Counted from the stretch's first letter, positions 9,383 through 17,896 are shown. The stretch is 64,000 nt of DNA from Kocuria carniphila (GCF_004136555.1 NZ_NOIT01000001.1:269412-333411), one strand, 5' to 3'. Notes: generated by a model from the letters alone, not told the origin. Made by a program: numbers and translations.

Positions 9383-9414
9383 AAGGCCCCGATTCCTACT
9401 GGAATCGGGGCCTT
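9383..9414 (-). terminator. Rho-independent terminator after tRNA-Val(CAC)
   Basis: A perfect 14-bp inverted repeat, AAGGCCCCGATTCC with a four-base loop, lies 5 bp after the tRNA 3' end on the minus strand. It also separates the tRNA from the nuclease-def operon. Confidence 0.85.
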
Positions 9415-9419
9415 CATTG

Positions 9420-9491
9420 TGCGCGATACTGGGATCGAACCAGTGACCTCTTCGGTGTGAACGAAGCGCGCTACCGCTGCGCCAATCGCGC
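9420..9491 (-). tRNA. tRNA-Val (CAC anticodon)
   Basis: 72 nt, CCA not encoded. Acceptor stem GCGCGAT/ATCGCGC with discriminator A. Anticodon stem CTTCG/CGAAG encloses TTCACAC, giving anticodon CAC (reads GUG). The T arm contains GGTTCGATCCC. It is the only tRNA of the four on the minus strand and shares most of its body with tRNA-Val(GAC) at 10018. Confidence 0.95.
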
Positions 9492-9779
9492 TTGCAACGT
9501 TGAAAACCATAGAACACTTTTTGGTCACATGCCAATCGGTTGCGGTTCACCCTCGCCTCATTCACATCGGTTAACCGGGTGGACCCGCTGGGGTCACCGT
9601 CGATTTGCTCGAACGAAATTGTGTGGGTAATGTTCTAGCTCGTTGGCACAGCCGAGAACGGCGAAGCGATCAACCCCCACCGGTTGAAAACTTCACGGAA
9701 CAGGCGCTGACGGACTGTGATAGAGTTTCCGCTCGGAAGAACGGCAAACCGGTTCACGGAAAGTCTTTCAACCAACAAT

Positions 9780-9852
9780 GCGGACGTAGCTCAGCTGGTA
9801 GAGCATCACCTTGCCATGGTGAGGGTCGCGGGTTCGACTCCCGTCGTCCGCT
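9780..9852 (+). tRNA. tRNA-Gly (GCC anticodon)
   Basis: 73 nt. Acceptor GCGGACG/CGTCCGC, D arm with AGCTCAGCTGGTAGAGC, anticodon loop TTGCCAT (GCC), T loop GGTTCGACTCC. CCA is not encoded. First of three plus-strand tRNAs (Gly-Cys-Val). The 286 bp before it (9494-9779) contain no gene and presumably hold the tRNA promoter. Confidence 0.96.
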
Positions 9853-9910
9853 CGCAGTAATCGACAACCATGTCGAGACCTGAGACCCTGTCCTACAAGG
9901 ATCTGGTCCC

Positions 9911-9981
9911 GGTGGGGTGGCCGAGTGGTTAGGCAGCGGCCTGCAAAGCCGTCTACGCGGGTTCGAATCCCGTCTCCACCT
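9911..9981 (+). tRNA. tRNA-Cys (GCA anticodon)
   Basis: 71 nt. Acceptor GGTGGGG/CTCCACC, D arm GGCCGAGTGGTTAGGC, anticodon loop CTGCAAA (GCA), T loop GGTTCGAATCC. Lies 58 bp after tRNA-Gly and 36 bp before tRNA-Val, so probably one transcript. Confidence 0.95.
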
Positions 9982-10017
9982 CGGTGCTAACCACCCTCGC
10001 TCGACGAGCTTGTTTGA

Positions 10018-10092
10018 GCGCGATTGGCGCAGCGGTAGCGCGCTTCCCTGACACGGAAGAGGTCACTGGTTCGATCCCAGTATCGCGCACCA
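10018..10092 (+). tRNA. tRNA-Val (GAC anticodon), CCA encoded
   Basis: Acceptor GCGCGAT/ATCGCGC, anticodon loop CTGACAC (GAC), T arm GGTTCGATCCC, discriminator A followed by a genome-encoded CCA at 10090-10092. Its last 7 bases plus the downstream terminator are copied at 10825-10872, the pattern left by insertion at a tRNA 3' end. Confidence 0.95.
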
Positions 10093-10133
10093 AAGAAAAA
10101 CCCCGGTACGAAAGTGCCGGGGTTTTCGCATGC
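10086..10133 (+). repeat. Direct repeat, copy 1 (tRNA-Val 3' end plus terminator)
   Basis: 48 bp beginning with the tRNA 3' end CGCACCA and ending in TTTTCGCATGC. It matches 10825-10872 in the same orientation with a single G/A mismatch (10119 versus 10858). Together the copies bracket a 691-bp segment holding a two-gene toxin-antitoxin-like pair, as attL/attR sites would. Confidence 0.9.
10096..10126 (+). terminator. Rho-independent terminator of the tRNA cluster
   Basis: A-run, then the hairpin CCCCGGTAC/GTGCCGGGG with loop GAAA, and TTTT. It begins 4 bp after the tRNA-Val CCA. Confidence 0.88.
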
Positions 10134-10189
10134 GCCCCGGAACTTCCACATCCCTGGCTGATCCGAACCTGCCACCGTAGACTCGGCAC

Positions 10190-10429
10190 ATGAGCAAACC
10201 AGTCAGTCGACTTGATCGGATTACGGTGAATCCGACGATCTGCCACGGATCCCCAACGATCCGAGGCATGCGTTTGCGAGTGCAAGACGTGCTTGAACTG
10301 CTCGCGTCCGGCATGAGTTACGACGAAATTCTGACTGACTACGACGAGCTCGAGCGCGATGATCTTCTCGCTGCGATTGAGTATGCAGCTCTTGATTCAT
10401 CGGCCCGTGTTCTTCGCGTCGTGGCATAG
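10190..10429 (+). CDS. DUF433 family protein, probable antitoxin
   Basis: 79 residues, matching the DUF433 family (VapB-like, winged-helix) in length and pattern: RITVNPTICHGSPTIRGMRL, then VQDVLELLASGMSYDEILTDYDEL and a C-terminal helix. DUF433 proteins are typically paired with a DUF5615 PIN-like partner, which follows 9 bp downstream. ATG at 10190; a TAGACT -10-like hexamer ends 8 bases upstream, so the mRNA could be nearly leaderless. The pair is bracketed by the duplicated tRNA end, implying gain as a unit. Toxin-antitoxin activity is inferred from the family, not shown. Confidence 0.88.
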   Translation: MSKPVSRLDRITVNPTICHGSPTIRGMRLRVQDVLELLASGMSYDEILTDYDELERDDLLAAIEYAALDSSARVLRVVA

Positions 10430-10438
10430 GCGAAAAAG

Positions 10439-10801
10439 GTGGCTGGTTTCCTTATCGACCAACAGCTGCCACGGGCCCTTGCCCAACACCTGACAAGCCT
10501 GGGGCACGATGCCAAGCACATCAAGGAATATCCGGGTGGAGCGACTTTGCCGGATACCGCCGTTGCACAGATTGCGGACACCGAACAACGCTTCGTGGTG
10601 ACCAAGGACGAAGATTTCCGTGCATCGCACCTACTGCGGAAGCAGCCGTCTCAACTACTTCACATCACCTGCGGGAACATCTCTACCCGCGATCTGCTCG
10701 CGCTCGTCGACGCAAACTATGCGGCGCTGAAAGTTGCAATTGCTACCTACAATTACATCGAAATCAACCGCCCCGGAGTCATCATTCATGATGTGGACTA
10801 A
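10439..10801 (+). CDS. DUF5615 PIN-like protein, probable toxin
   Basis: 120 residues from GTG at 10439 (GCGAAAAAGG upstream). Motifs of the DUF5615/Mut7-C PIN-like fold are visible: FLIDQQLPRALAQHL with Asp7 near the N-terminus, LGHDAKHI, ADTEQRFVVTKDEDF and a C-terminal helix. These acidic positions match the nuclease site of PIN-type RNases. It follows the DUF433 gene by 9 bp, the standard antitoxin-toxin order. Codon use is less GC-biased than the neighbouring housekeeping genes (for example AATTACATCGAAATC), consistent with transfer. Confidence 0.85.
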   Translation: MAGFLIDQQLPRALAQHLTSLGHDAKHIKEYPGGATLPDTAVAQIADTEQRFVVTKDEDFRASHLLRKQPSQLLHITCGNISTRDLLALVDANYAALKVAIATYNYIEINRPGVIIHDVD

Positions 10802-10824
10802 TGGCGATCAAGGCGCTAACCTCA

Positions 10825-10872
10825 CGCACCAAAGAAAAACCCCGGTACGAAAGTGCCAGGGTTTTCGCATGC
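10825..10872 (+). repeat. Direct repeat, copy 2 (partial tRNA-Val end plus terminator)
   Basis: 47 of 48 bases equal 10086-10133. The tRNA body upstream is absent; only CGCACCA of the tRNA is retained. The G-to-A change weakens the terminator stem. It starts 24 bp after the DUF5615 stop and marks the right edge of the inserted segment. Confidence 0.9.
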
Positions 10873-11176
10873 CCCGACTCCCCCGCACTGCTCGCACTTC
10901 TCCATGATCCCCGGGCTCCCACCACACCTGAGGAGCCGCTCGAGCCGCGCGCGACGCCTCATGTGCCGTTACAGCCCTTCCACGTTGCTGAGAAGGTTCT
11001 TACGGAACACCAGGTGTGTCAGGGGGTTCTACCGGCACCCAAGATGCGAGGCGGACGGCGCAACGCTGAGTGAGCCAGCGGCGTCGGCGCGTGAGCTTGC
11101 GGTGCAGGGTCATGCAGCGGTATCGGCGACTGGACGCATCCGGAGCCCTGACAGCCGCGCACAAGCTGGCGCGGGC
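10873..11176. other. Gene-free stretch after the tRNA-linked island
   Basis: About 300 bp between the right repeat and the terminator at 11177. I see no convincing gene, RNA or repeat here; open frames crossing it lack ribosome sites and recognisable sequence. Confidence 0.6.
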
Positions 11177-11219
11177 ATGTGTGAGGCCCGGGCGAACCCG
11201 GGCCTCACACATTCTTTTT
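11177..11219 (+). terminator. Strong hairpin terminator (probably bidirectional)
   Basis: ATGTGTGAGGCCCGGG and its exact complement enclose CGAA, followed on the plus strand by ATTCTTTTT. It lies 16 bp beyond the stop of the minus-strand ornithine cyclodeaminase gene, so it should end that transcript as well. Confidence 0.85.
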
Positions 11220-11235
11220 CAACCGAGCGGGAGAT

Positions 11236-12204
11236 TTACTCCGGCTCGACCACACCGATTGCCACGGCAAGGTCCTGCCAGCTCATGCCCACGCACTTGA
11301 ACACGCGCGGGCGAGCGAGGTCGGGCTTGGTAGCACCGGAGACGATGTCCACCAGGTCGACCAGGTTGTCCTCGGCCAGGGACCCGTCGTTGACGGCCTG
11401 GATCACGTCGCCAGCCTCGCGCATGGCGGTCGCACGATCCTCGACAACAACCTGGGCGCACCCCATGAGGGTGGAGTCCAGTTCGCGAAATTCGGGTTCG
11501 TGCGATCCCATGGCGACCACGCAGGCCGTGTCCGGGACCAGGGCGCCGTCGAAGAGCGGTTCGGCCGCCGACGTCGTGCAGACCACCACGTCCGCGTCGC
11601 TCACCTCGGTCGCGTCACCGGACCGGGCCGCGAGTCCCAGCGAACGCGCGTGCTCGACGGCGGCGTCGACCTTTTCGGGGGTGCGGCCGCATACGACCAC
11701 GTCCGTGAAGGAACGGATCTTGGAGAACGCCTCAATGTGGGAGAGCGCCTGCGGACCGGTTCCGAAGACCACGAGCTTGCTCGCGTCGGGCGTGGCCAGG
11801 TAGTCAGCCGCCACCGCGGAGATCGCGGGGGTGCGCAGCGTGGTGAGCACATTGCCCTCCATGAGCGCTTGGACGGTCAGGGTCTGGGAATCCATCAACA
11901 CATACGTGGCCTGAATGCGGGGCAAACCCTGTTCGGGATTCTTGGGCGACACCGAGGCCACCTTGATGCCCGCCCAGTCGCCGAGAACCGAGGGCATCAA
12001 TAAGAGATGCCCCGTGCCGGCCGGGATATTGCTCCGTGCGGGGTCATCCTGCGGGCGGAACCCCGAGGCGAGCGTTGATTCCAGGAGCTTACGAGCCCGG
12101 TCCACGGACACAGCATCCAGGATCTGCTCGGAGGTGTACCACGCGGGCGATCCTGCGGCTCCCACAGTGTGCTGGTTCTGGTTCGACGTCGTATCGGCGG
12201 TCAT
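11236..12204 (-). CDS. Ornithine cyclodeaminase / mu-crystallin family protein
   Basis: 322 residues. The family groups NAD(P)-dependent enzymes such as ornithine cyclodeaminase, alanine dehydrogenase and ketimine reductases. Visible features: substrate-domain Arg/Lys region (DWAGIKVASVSPKNPEQGLPR), the TLRTPAISAVAA segment, the Rossmann loop VVFGTGPQA near 162-170, and MGSHEPEFREL. The exact substrate cannot be read from the sequence. Its ATG overlaps the stop of the MHS transporter gene (ATGA), and a GntR regulator follows upstream, so the three probably handle import and breakdown of an amino or organic acid. Confidence 0.88.
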   Translation of the reverse strand: MTADTTSNQNQHTVGAAGSPAWYTSEQILDAVSVDRARKLLESTLASGFRPQDDPARSNIPAGTGHLLLMPSVLGDWAGIKVASVSPKNPEQGLPRIQATYVLMDSQTLTVQALMEGNVLTTLRTPAISAVAADYLATPDASKLVVFGTGPQALSHIEAFSKIRSFTDVVVCGRTPEKVDAAVEHARSLGLAARSGDATEVSDADVVVCTTSAAEPLFDGALVPDTACVVAMGSHEPEFRELDSTLMGCAQVVVEDRATAMREAGDVIQAVNDGSLAEDNLVDLVDIVSGATKPDLARPRVFKCVGMSWQDLAVAIGVVEPE

Positions 12205-13553
12205 GAAGCGGCTCCTCCTACGGATGCGGGTGCGTCAGAAATCATGGGTTCCTTGGCGGCCTCGCGCTTGGCGATGGCCGGGGCGAAGAGCACGGCGATC
12301 AGCGAGATGGCCGCGGTCAACACGAGGTAGAGCGCGATGGGCAACCAGGCGCCGTCGAACTCGTGGAGCAACCAGGTGGCGATCAACGGTGCGGTACCAC
12401 CCGCCAGTGCGGCACCGATCTGGTAGCCGAGCGTGACACCGGTGTAGCGGACGCGTGCCGAGAAGATCTCGGAGCACAGGGTGCCCAGGGTGCCGGTGAC
12501 CGGGGGCCACACGACGCCCAGGCCGATGACCACCGCGGCGAACAGCGCCCAGTTCTGTTGCAGGTCCAAAAGCATGAAGAACGGGAAGGCGAAGATGGCA
12601 ATGGCCACGGCGCCCGCGAAGTAGACCTTAAAACGACCGACACGGTCCGAGAAGGCGCCCATGACCGGAATCAGCAGCGTGGACAGTGCCGCACCAAGGC
12701 TCACCGCGTTCAAGGCCGAAGACTGGTTGTAGTTCAAGGTGCCCGTGGCGTAAGAAACGACGAACGTGGCGAAGATGTAGAACGGTGCGGTCTCCACGAC
12801 CTTCACGCCCACGGCGACCAGAACGGCGCGCCAGTGGTACTTGAGGGTCTCGGCCAGGGGCAGCTTGGGGATGCTGCCGGATTCCTTGGCGGCCTTGAAG
12901 TGCGGGGTCTCCCCCAGCCCACCGCGGATCCACAGACCCACGGCAACCAGCACGATGGACGCGATGAACGGGATGCGCCAACCCCACGTGGTCAGGAACT
13001 CGGTTCCGAAGGCAGCCATGACGGCAAAAGCGGCCGAGGCCAACAACATGCCGATGGTGATGCCCATCTGGGGAACGGAGCCGAACAGGCCACGCTTCTT
13101 GGGCGGGGCGTACTCGTAGGCGAGCAGCAGGGCGCCGCCCCACTCCCCGCCAATGGCCAGACCCTGAATGATGCGGCAGACAATCAGCAGGATGGGCGCG
13201 AGGACACCCACCTGGTCGTAGGTGGGCAAAAGGCCGATCGCCACTGTGGCCACACCCATCATGGTCAGCGTGGCGACTAGTGTGACCTTACGGCCAACCC
13301 GGTCCCCGAAGTGCGAGAACACAATGCCGCCCAGCGGGCGGATGAAGAACGTCAGGGCGAGCGTCAGGTACGCCAGCATCTGTGAAATGTACGGATCGTC
13401 CGTGGGGAAGAACTGCTCATTGAAAATCAGTGCTGATGCGGTGGCGTACAGGAAGAAGTCGTACCACTCGATGGTGCTGCCGGACAGGGAGCCGGCCATC
13501 ACCCGGAAATTGGTTTTCCGGGTTTCCGCGGCTTGTTGGTGCGCGTTGCTCAT
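12201..13553 (-). CDS. MFS transporter, metabolite:H+ symporter (MHS) family
   Basis: 450 residues, 12 predicted membrane helices. Family hallmarks: SGSTIEWYDFFLYATASALIF near the start, PLGGIVFSHFGDRVGRK between helices 2 and 3, RIIQGLAIGGEWGGA in helix 4-5, and RVRYTGVTLGYQIGAALAGG. MHS proteins (ProP, ShiA, KgtP, CitA relatives) take up organic acids or osmolytes with protons; the substrate here is unknown. Co-directional and overlapping with the ornithine cyclodeaminase-like gene. AGGTCC sits just before the ATG, and a palindrome resembling a GntR operator lies 36 bp upstream of the start. Confidence 0.92.
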   Translation of the reverse strand: MSNAHQQAAETRKTNFRVMAGSLSGSTIEWYDFFLYATASALIFNEQFFPTDDPYISQMLAYLTLALTFFIRPLGGIVFSHFGDRVGRKVTLVATLTMMGVATVAIGLLPTYDQVGVLAPILLIVCRIIQGLAIGGEWGGALLLAYEYAPPKKRGLFGSVPQMGITIGMLLASAAFAVMAAFGTEFLTTWGWRIPFIASIVLVAVGLWIRGGLGETPHFKAAKESGSIPKLPLAETLKYHWRAVLVAVGVKVVETAPFYIFATFVVSYATGTLNYNQSSALNAVSLGAALSTLLIPVMGAFSDRVGRFKVYFAGAVAIAIFAFPFFMLLDLQQNWALFAAVVIGLGVVWPPVTGTLGTLCSEIFSARVRYTGVTLGYQIGAALAGGTAPLIATWLLHEFDGAWLPIALYLVLTAAISLIAVLFAPAIAKREAAKEPMISDAPASVGGAAS

Positions 13554-13588
13554 AGGACCTCCAGATGGGTGACCCGAGACACACTACA

Positions 13589-13604
13589 ATGTTACATATT
13601 ACAT
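13589..13604. promoter_or_regulatory. Candidate GntR/FadR-type operator
   Basis: ATGTTACATATTACAT, an interrupted palindrome (12 of 16 positions symmetric) in an A+T-rich patch of otherwise GC-rich DNA. It stands between gntR and the MHS gene, placed to control the transporter-cyclodeaminase operon. Binding by the neighbouring regulator is inferred. Confidence 0.5.
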
Positions 13605-13667
13605 TTCTACCCGGTTGCCTTCGTAGCCGTGCCAAGGGCACTCCCAGCAGTCCTTGGACTGCACGTG

Positions 13668-14381
13668 TCAGTCTTCACCGGAGCCCGCCCAGACACCCGA
13701 AATATGTCCCAAATGCCTGGTCATCACGGCTTCCATGGCCTCTGGGTCGCCGTTTCGAATGGCGTCCACGAGCTGCAGGTGTTCCTGGGCCGTGTGCGTG
13801 AGTTGCCCCGTTGCCACGAGGTCCTTGAGACCCGTGAGCCGGGACATGTAACGCAGGGAGCGCACGTGCCGGACCGCGATGTCGTTGCCCGTGGTTTCCA
13901 GCAGACCCAGGTGCAGTTCCATGTCCAGGCGGATGAATTCGACGAGCTCGCCGTACTGAGCCACGTCGATGCTCCGCTGGGCAATGTGGGCGGCGTGTTC
14001 GAGAACCTCGGGCTCAACTCCGTCCCGAACCACCTGGGCCATCAGTGGAATTTCGATGAGTGAGCGCAACTGCAGGATGTTGGCACGGGTGTCCGGGGAG
14101 ATCTCCACCACCCGGTACCCCTTGTAACGAATGGGCGACACATGGCCCTCGGTCGCCAGGTCCAACATGGCCTCGCGCACCGGGGTCGCGGACACGCCGA
14201 ACTCGGTGGCCAACACCGGGGCCGTCAGGACCTGTCCGGGTTCCAGATCACCGGCGACCAACGCGTGGCGCAAACTGTTGGCCACCTGCTCCCGCAGCGG
14301 AATCGAGTGACCCTTTTCCAGTCGAAGGGGACCCCGTGTGCCCTTGTCACCTGGGGATTGACCGTTGAGAGAGACTGCCAT
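13668..14381 (-). CDS. GntR family transcriptional regulator, FadR/FCD subfamily
   Basis: 237 residues. N-terminal winged helix (about 20-90): REQVANSLRHALVAGDLEPGQ, LATEFGVSATPVREAMLDLATEGHV. The C-terminal all-helical FCD ligand domain (100-225) has the metal/ligand-binding pattern (RLDMELHLGLLETTGN; RHLGHIS at the end). FCD regulators sense organic acids and usually repress adjacent transport/catabolism genes, here the MHS transporter and ornithine cyclodeaminase-like enzyme, 114 bp downstream in the same direction. The start ATG follows an AT-rich stretch without a clear ribosome site. Confidence 0.92.
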   Translation of the reverse strand: MAVSLNGQSPGDKGTRGPLRLEKGHSIPLREQVANSLRHALVAGDLEPGQVLTAPVLATEFGVSATPVREAMLDLATEGHVSPIRYKGYRVVEISPDTRANILQLRSLIEIPLMAQVVRDGVEPEVLEHAAHIAQRSIDVAQYGELVEFIRLDMELHLGLLETTGNDIAVRHVRSLRYMSRLTGLKDLVATGQLTHTAQEHLQLVDAIRNGDPEAMEAVMTRHLGHISGVWAGSGED

Positions 14382-14457
14382 GTTTTTATGATGCCCGTTT
14401 CTGCTGGGTTTTCGGGTGAGGTGACGCGCGCCCGCGCAACTTCTTACGCGTTAACGA

Positions 14458-14494
14458 GCCGCCCCGCCCGGACCAGTGGTCCGAGCGGGGCGGC
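14458..14494 (-). terminator. Hairpin terminator of the nrd operon
   Basis: GCCGCCCCGC / GCGGGGCGGC stem with an inner GGACCA/TGGTCC, 45 bp after the nrdE stop and before gntR. The U-run is poor, so efficiency is uncertain. Confidence 0.7.
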
Positions 14495-14539
14495 AATGCT
14501 GCGTGAGTGGTCAACCGGTGACGGCTAACCCATCACGTG

Positions 14540-16726
14540 TCAGAGCATGCAGGAGACGCAGCCTTCGATCTCGGTGCCTTCCAGCGCGAGCTGGCGGATC
14601 CGCGAGTAGTACATGGTCTTGATGCCCTTGCGCCACGCGTAGATCTGGGCGCGGTTGATGTCGCGGGTGGTGGCGGTGTCCTTGAAGAACAGCGTGAGCG
14701 ACAGGCCCTGGTCCACGTGCTGGGTGGCAGCGGCGTAGGTGTCGATGATCTTCTCGTAACCGACCTCGTACGCGTCCTGGAAGTACTCCAGGTTCTCGTT
14801 GTTCATGAACGGCGCCGGGTAGTACACGCGACCCAACTTGCCTTCCTTACGGATCTCGATGCGCGAGGCGATCGGGTGAATGGAAGACGTGGAGTTGTTG
14901 ATGTACGAGATGGAACCGGTGGGCGGCACGGCCTGCAGGTTCTGGTTGTACATGCCGCCCGCCATGACCTTGGCCTTGAGCTCACGCCAGTCGTCCTGGG
15001 TGGGCAGGGCGATGCCGGCCAGCTCGAACAGTTCACGCACGCGCGCCGTGGCGGGCTCCCATGCCTGGTCCGTGTACTTGTCGAAGTACTCGCCCGAGGC
15101 GTACTTGGAGTTCTCGAAGCCCTGGAAGGACTCACCGCGCTCCTTGGCGATCAGGTTGGACGCGCGGATGGCGTGGTAGGTGACCGCGTAGAAGTAGATG
15201 TTGGTGAAGTCGATGCCCTCTTCGGAGCCGTAGTAGATGTGCTCCTTGGCCAAGTAGCCGTGGAGGTTCATCTGGCCCAGACCCACCGCGTGCGACATGT
15301 TGTTGCCGCGACGGATGGAGGGAACGGAGTCGATGTTGGACATGTCCGAGACCGCAGTGAGGCCGCGGATGGCGGTCTCGATGGTGGAGCCGAAGTTCTC
15401 GGACTCCATGGCCAGGGCAATGTTCATGGAGCCCAGGTTGCAGGAGATGTCCTTGCCGACCTCGGCGTAGGTCAGATCCTCGTTGTACACCGAGGGCTCG
15501 GAGACCTGCAGGATCTCGGAGCACAGGTTGGACATGATGATCTTGCCGGCAACCGGGTTGGCCTTGTTGACCGTGTCCTCGAACATGACATACGGGTAAC
15601 CGGACTCGAACTGCACCTCGGCCAGCGTCTGGAAGAACTCGCGAGCGTTGATCTTCTGCTTGTGGATCCGGGAGTCCGCGACCATCTCGTGGTACTTCTC
15701 GGAGACGTTCACGTCAGAGAACGGCACACCGTAGATCCGCTCCACGTCGTACGGGGAGAACAGGTACATGTCCTGGTTCTTCTTTGCCAGCTCGAACGTG
15801 ATGTCCGGGATGACCACACCCAGGGAGAGAGTCTTGATGCGGATCTTCTCGTCAGCGTTCTCACGCTTGGTGTCCAAGAAGTTGTAGATGTCCGGGTGGT
15901 GGGCGTGCAGGTACACGGCACCGGCACCCTGGCGGGCACCCAACTGGTTGGCGTAGGAGAAGGAGTCTTCCAGCAGCTTCATCACGGGGATCACGCCCGA
16001 GGACTGGTTCTCGATCTTCTTGATGGGTGCGCCGGATTCACGCAGGTTGGTCAGCGCGAACGCCACACCACCGCCGCGCTTGGACAGCTGCAACGCAGAG
16101 TTGATGTTGCGGCCGATGGACTCCATGTTGTCCTCGAAGCGCAGCAGGAAGCACGAGACGAGCTCGCCGCGCTGCTTCTTACCGGCATTGAGGAATGTGG
16201 GGGTCGCAGGCTGGAAACGGCCGGTGATGATTTCTTCCACAAGCTGCTCGGCCAGGGCCTCGTCACCGTCCGCCAGGTACAGCGAGACCATGACCACACG
16301 GTCCTCGAAACGCTCCAGGTACCGCTGACCGTCAAAGGTCTTGAGCGTGTAGGAGGTGTAGAACTTGAACGCGCCCAGGAAGGTCTGGAAACGGAACTTG
16401 TGGGCGTAGGCCTGTTTGGAGAGTTTCTTGACGAACTCGAAGCTGTACTTGTCCAACACCTCGGCCTCGTAGTACTGGTGGTCCACCAGGTACTTGAGCT
16501 TCTCTTCAAGGTCGTGGAAGAACACGGTGTTGTTGTTGACGTGCTGCAAGAAGTACTGACGCGCGGCCTGCTGATCAGCTTGGAACTGGATCTGGCCGTT
16601 GGCGTCGTACAAGTTCAGCAGAGCATTGAGCTCGTGGTAGCCCAAGCCGCGGTACTGCTCGGGGCAGGTGGGATCTTCGTGTCCCGGTTCAACGCTCAGT
16701 CCCGGGGCTGCATGGATGCTTGCCAA
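14540..16726 (-). CDS. nrdE: Class Ib ribonucleoside-diphosphate reductase, alpha subunit
   Basis: Reduces ribonucleoside diphosphates to deoxy forms with the NrdF radical subunit. 728 residues, normal for NrdE. N-terminal [15 protein letters not shown], radical-site loop SNLCSEILQ (active-site Cys), [14 protein letters not shown] [21 protein letters not shown] (redox Cys), [18 protein letters not shown], and the C-terminal shuttle pair Cys723/Cys726 (CVSC) reduced by NrdH. The start overlaps nrdI by 31 bp; it gives the expected N-terminal length. Gene order nrdH-nrdI-nrdE is the standard class Ib one, but nrdF is not downstream: a terminator and gntR follow, so nrdF must lie elsewhere. Confidence 0.97.
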   Translation of the reverse strand: MASIHAAPGLSVEPGHEDPTCPEQYRGLGYHELNALLNLYDANGQIQFQADQQAARQYFLQHVNNNTVFFHDLEEKLKYLVDHQYYEAEVLDKYSFEFVKKLSKQAYAHKFRFQTFLGAFKFYTSYTLKTFDGQRYLERFEDRVVMVSLYLADGDEALAEQLVEEIITGRFQPATPTFLNAGKKQRGELVSCFLLRFEDNMESIGRNINSALQLSKRGGGVAFALTNLRESGAPIKKIENQSSGVIPVMKLLEDSFSYANQLGARQGAGAVYLHAHHPDIYNFLDTKRENADEKIRIKTLSLGVVIPDITFELAKKNQDMYLFSPYDVERIYGVPFSDVNVSEKYHEMVADSRIHKQKINAREFFQTLAEVQFESGYPYVMFEDTVNKANPVAGKIIMSNLCSEILQVSEPSVYNEDLTYAEVGKDISCNLGSMNIALAMESENFGSTIETAIRGLTAVSDMSNIDSVPSIRRGNNMSHAVGLGQMNLHGYLAKEHIYYGSEEGIDFTNIYFYAVTYHAIRASNLIAKERGESFQGFENSKYASGEYFDKYTDQAWEPATARVRELFELAGIALPTQDDWRELKAKVMAGGMYNQNLQAVPPTGSISYINNSTSSIHPIASRIEIRKEGKLGRVYYPAPFMNNENLEYFQDAYEVGYEKIIDTYAAATQHVDQGLSLTLFFKDTATTRDINRAQIYAWRKGIKTMYYSRIRQLALEGTEIEGCVSCML

Positions 16727-17190
16727 AACTTGTCCAATCCTAGAGTGACTTTTTCTACGTCTTCATCGGTGCCCATGAGTTCGAACTTGTAGAGCAGGGG
16801 CACCTGACATTTCACGGCCACTTTTTCCGCCGCTACGCAGAACAGTGATCCGAAATTAGTATTTCCCGCGCCTATGACACCCATAAGGTGCTGGCGGTTC
16901 ACGGGTTGGTTCAGGAATTTCACGACTTGAGGGGGGACCGATCCGGCGCCCCCCGGTCTGCCGTAACTGGGTACGGCCAACACGAACGGCTCAGTGAGCT
17001 CGGGCGTGGGTTCGGAGGTTTTCAACGGCAACCGTATGGACCTGACCGGGAGCTTCTGGATGAAGCGGTCGGTGTTGCGGGTGACCGAGGAGAAATACAC
17101 CACCAGGGGGGAATTCTCCCCCGCGGTGACGTCGAGTCGATGGTCTTCGCGTTCTTGAGCCGCGGCCAACACGCTGGCCAAAGTGCTCAT
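16696..17190 (-). CDS. nrdI: NrdI flavodoxin-like protein
   Basis: 164 residues. NrdI supplies superoxide/peroxide equivalents for assembly of the dimanganese-tyrosyl radical in NrdF. FMN-binding loop [15 protein letters not shown] (about 27-41), [11 protein letters not shown] and the family [15 protein letters not shown] segment are present. The N-terminal 25 residues are longer than in many NrdI proteins; an internal start cannot be excluded. Overlaps nrdE by 31 bp. Confidence 0.96.
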   Translation of the reverse strand: MSTLASVLAAAQEREDHRLDVTAGENSPLVVYFSSVTRNTDRFIQKLPVRSIRLPLKTSEPTPELTEPFVLAVPSYGRPGGAGSVPPQVVKFLNQPVNRQHLMGVIGAGNTNFGSLFCVAAEKVAVKCQVPLLYKFELMGTDEDVEKVTLGLDKFWQASMQPRD

Positions 17191-17234
17191 GGCGTGTCAC
17201 TTCGATTCTGGCTATCGGGCTATGGTGCGGGTTG

Positions 17235-17283
17235 AAAAATTCCGACGCCGCCGCGACGGTTCGCGAGCAAGCGTCGGCTTTTT
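17235..17283 (-). terminator. Hairpin between nrdH and nrdI
   Basis: On the minus strand, AAAAAGCCGACGC pairs with GCGTCGGAATTTTT around a 22-base spacer that can form its own small stem. It looks like an intrinsic terminator or processing site that would lower nrdIE relative to nrdH. Confidence 0.65.
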
Positions 17284-17312
17284 CGACGGCTGCGGGTTTA
17301 ACGCTACCGCTC

Positions 17313-17549
17313 TCAGGCAGATAGCAGAACAGCCAGGGAGCTGATCTTATCCGGGCGGTAACCGGACCAGTGATCCTGGGCGGTTTCCACCACGGGGACC
17401 TGCTGGTAACCCAGGCCCACCACGTGCTGGTAAGCGTCCTGGTCCTCGGTCACGTCCACCACGCGGTAGTCGATACCCTTCTTGTCCAGGGCACGGTAGG
17501 TGGCGTTGCACTGGACGCATGACGGCTTGGAGTACACGGTGACGGACAT
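17313..17549 (-). CDS. nrdH: NrdH glutaredoxin-like electron donor
   Basis: 78 residues from ATG 17549 (AGGGGAT upstream). Redox motif CVQC at 11-14 and the NrdH C-terminal signature SGYRPDKISSL. It reduces the NrdE C-terminal cysteines, using thioredoxin reductase for electrons. A longer upstream reading of the frame has no support. First gene of nrdHIE; an NrdR box lies 111 bp upstream. Confidence 0.96.
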   Translation of the reverse strand: MSVTVYSKPSCVQCNATYRALDKKGIDYRVVDVTEDQDAYQHVVGLGYQQVPVVETAQDHWSGYRPDKISSLAVLLSA

Positions 17550-17659
17550 ATCCCAATCCCCTCGAAAACTAGTGGTGGGAGTACTGCGCTTCCGCGGCGA
17601 TCGGAGCATATCCGGTGGGTTGCCGCTGGTTGCGTCAAGTGCTCTGTATGACTGCGTCA

Positions 17660-17675
17660 ATACTACATCTAGTGT
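17660..17675 (-). promoter_or_regulatory. NrdR box upstream of nrdH
   Basis: Minus-strand ACACTAGATGTAGTAT agrees with the NrdR consensus (acaCwAtATaTwGtgt) at 13 of 16 positions. NrdR normally binds two boxes; I find only this one clearly. TTGACG just after it could be a -35 element. Confidence 0.7.
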
Positions 17676-17837
17676 CAGACATGGGAAGCGGCCCCAAGAT
17701 GATGTGGTGGCCATAATCCACAGGTGTCTCCCGGTTATCCCCTCACTGTCCACAGGGTGGTGCTGAAACAGGCGCGAGAACTCGCGGAAGTCGTCCGTCC
17801 TGTGGACAACCGCGGAGGCGTTGAACACATCCGAAAA

Positions 17838-17883
17838 TTAAAAAAACCGGCGTGTCGAGAATGCTCTCGGCACGCCGGTTTTT
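17838..17883. terminator. Bidirectional terminator
   Basis: A-run, AACCGGCGTG...CACGCCGGTT with inner CGAGA/CTCG-type pairing, then TTTTT. Lies 14 bp after the stop of the App1-like phosphatase gene (minus strand). The 280 bp between it and nrdH hold the nrd promoter and no gene. Confidence 0.88.
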
Positions 17884-17896
17884 GCCTCGGGTGGCT

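Noticed and set aside
14537..16792. 751-codon open frame on the plus strand opposite nrdE
   Set aside because: Shadow of the nrdE reading frame in GC-rich DNA; Val/Leu/Gly-rich without recognisable domains, and nrdE itself is unambiguous.
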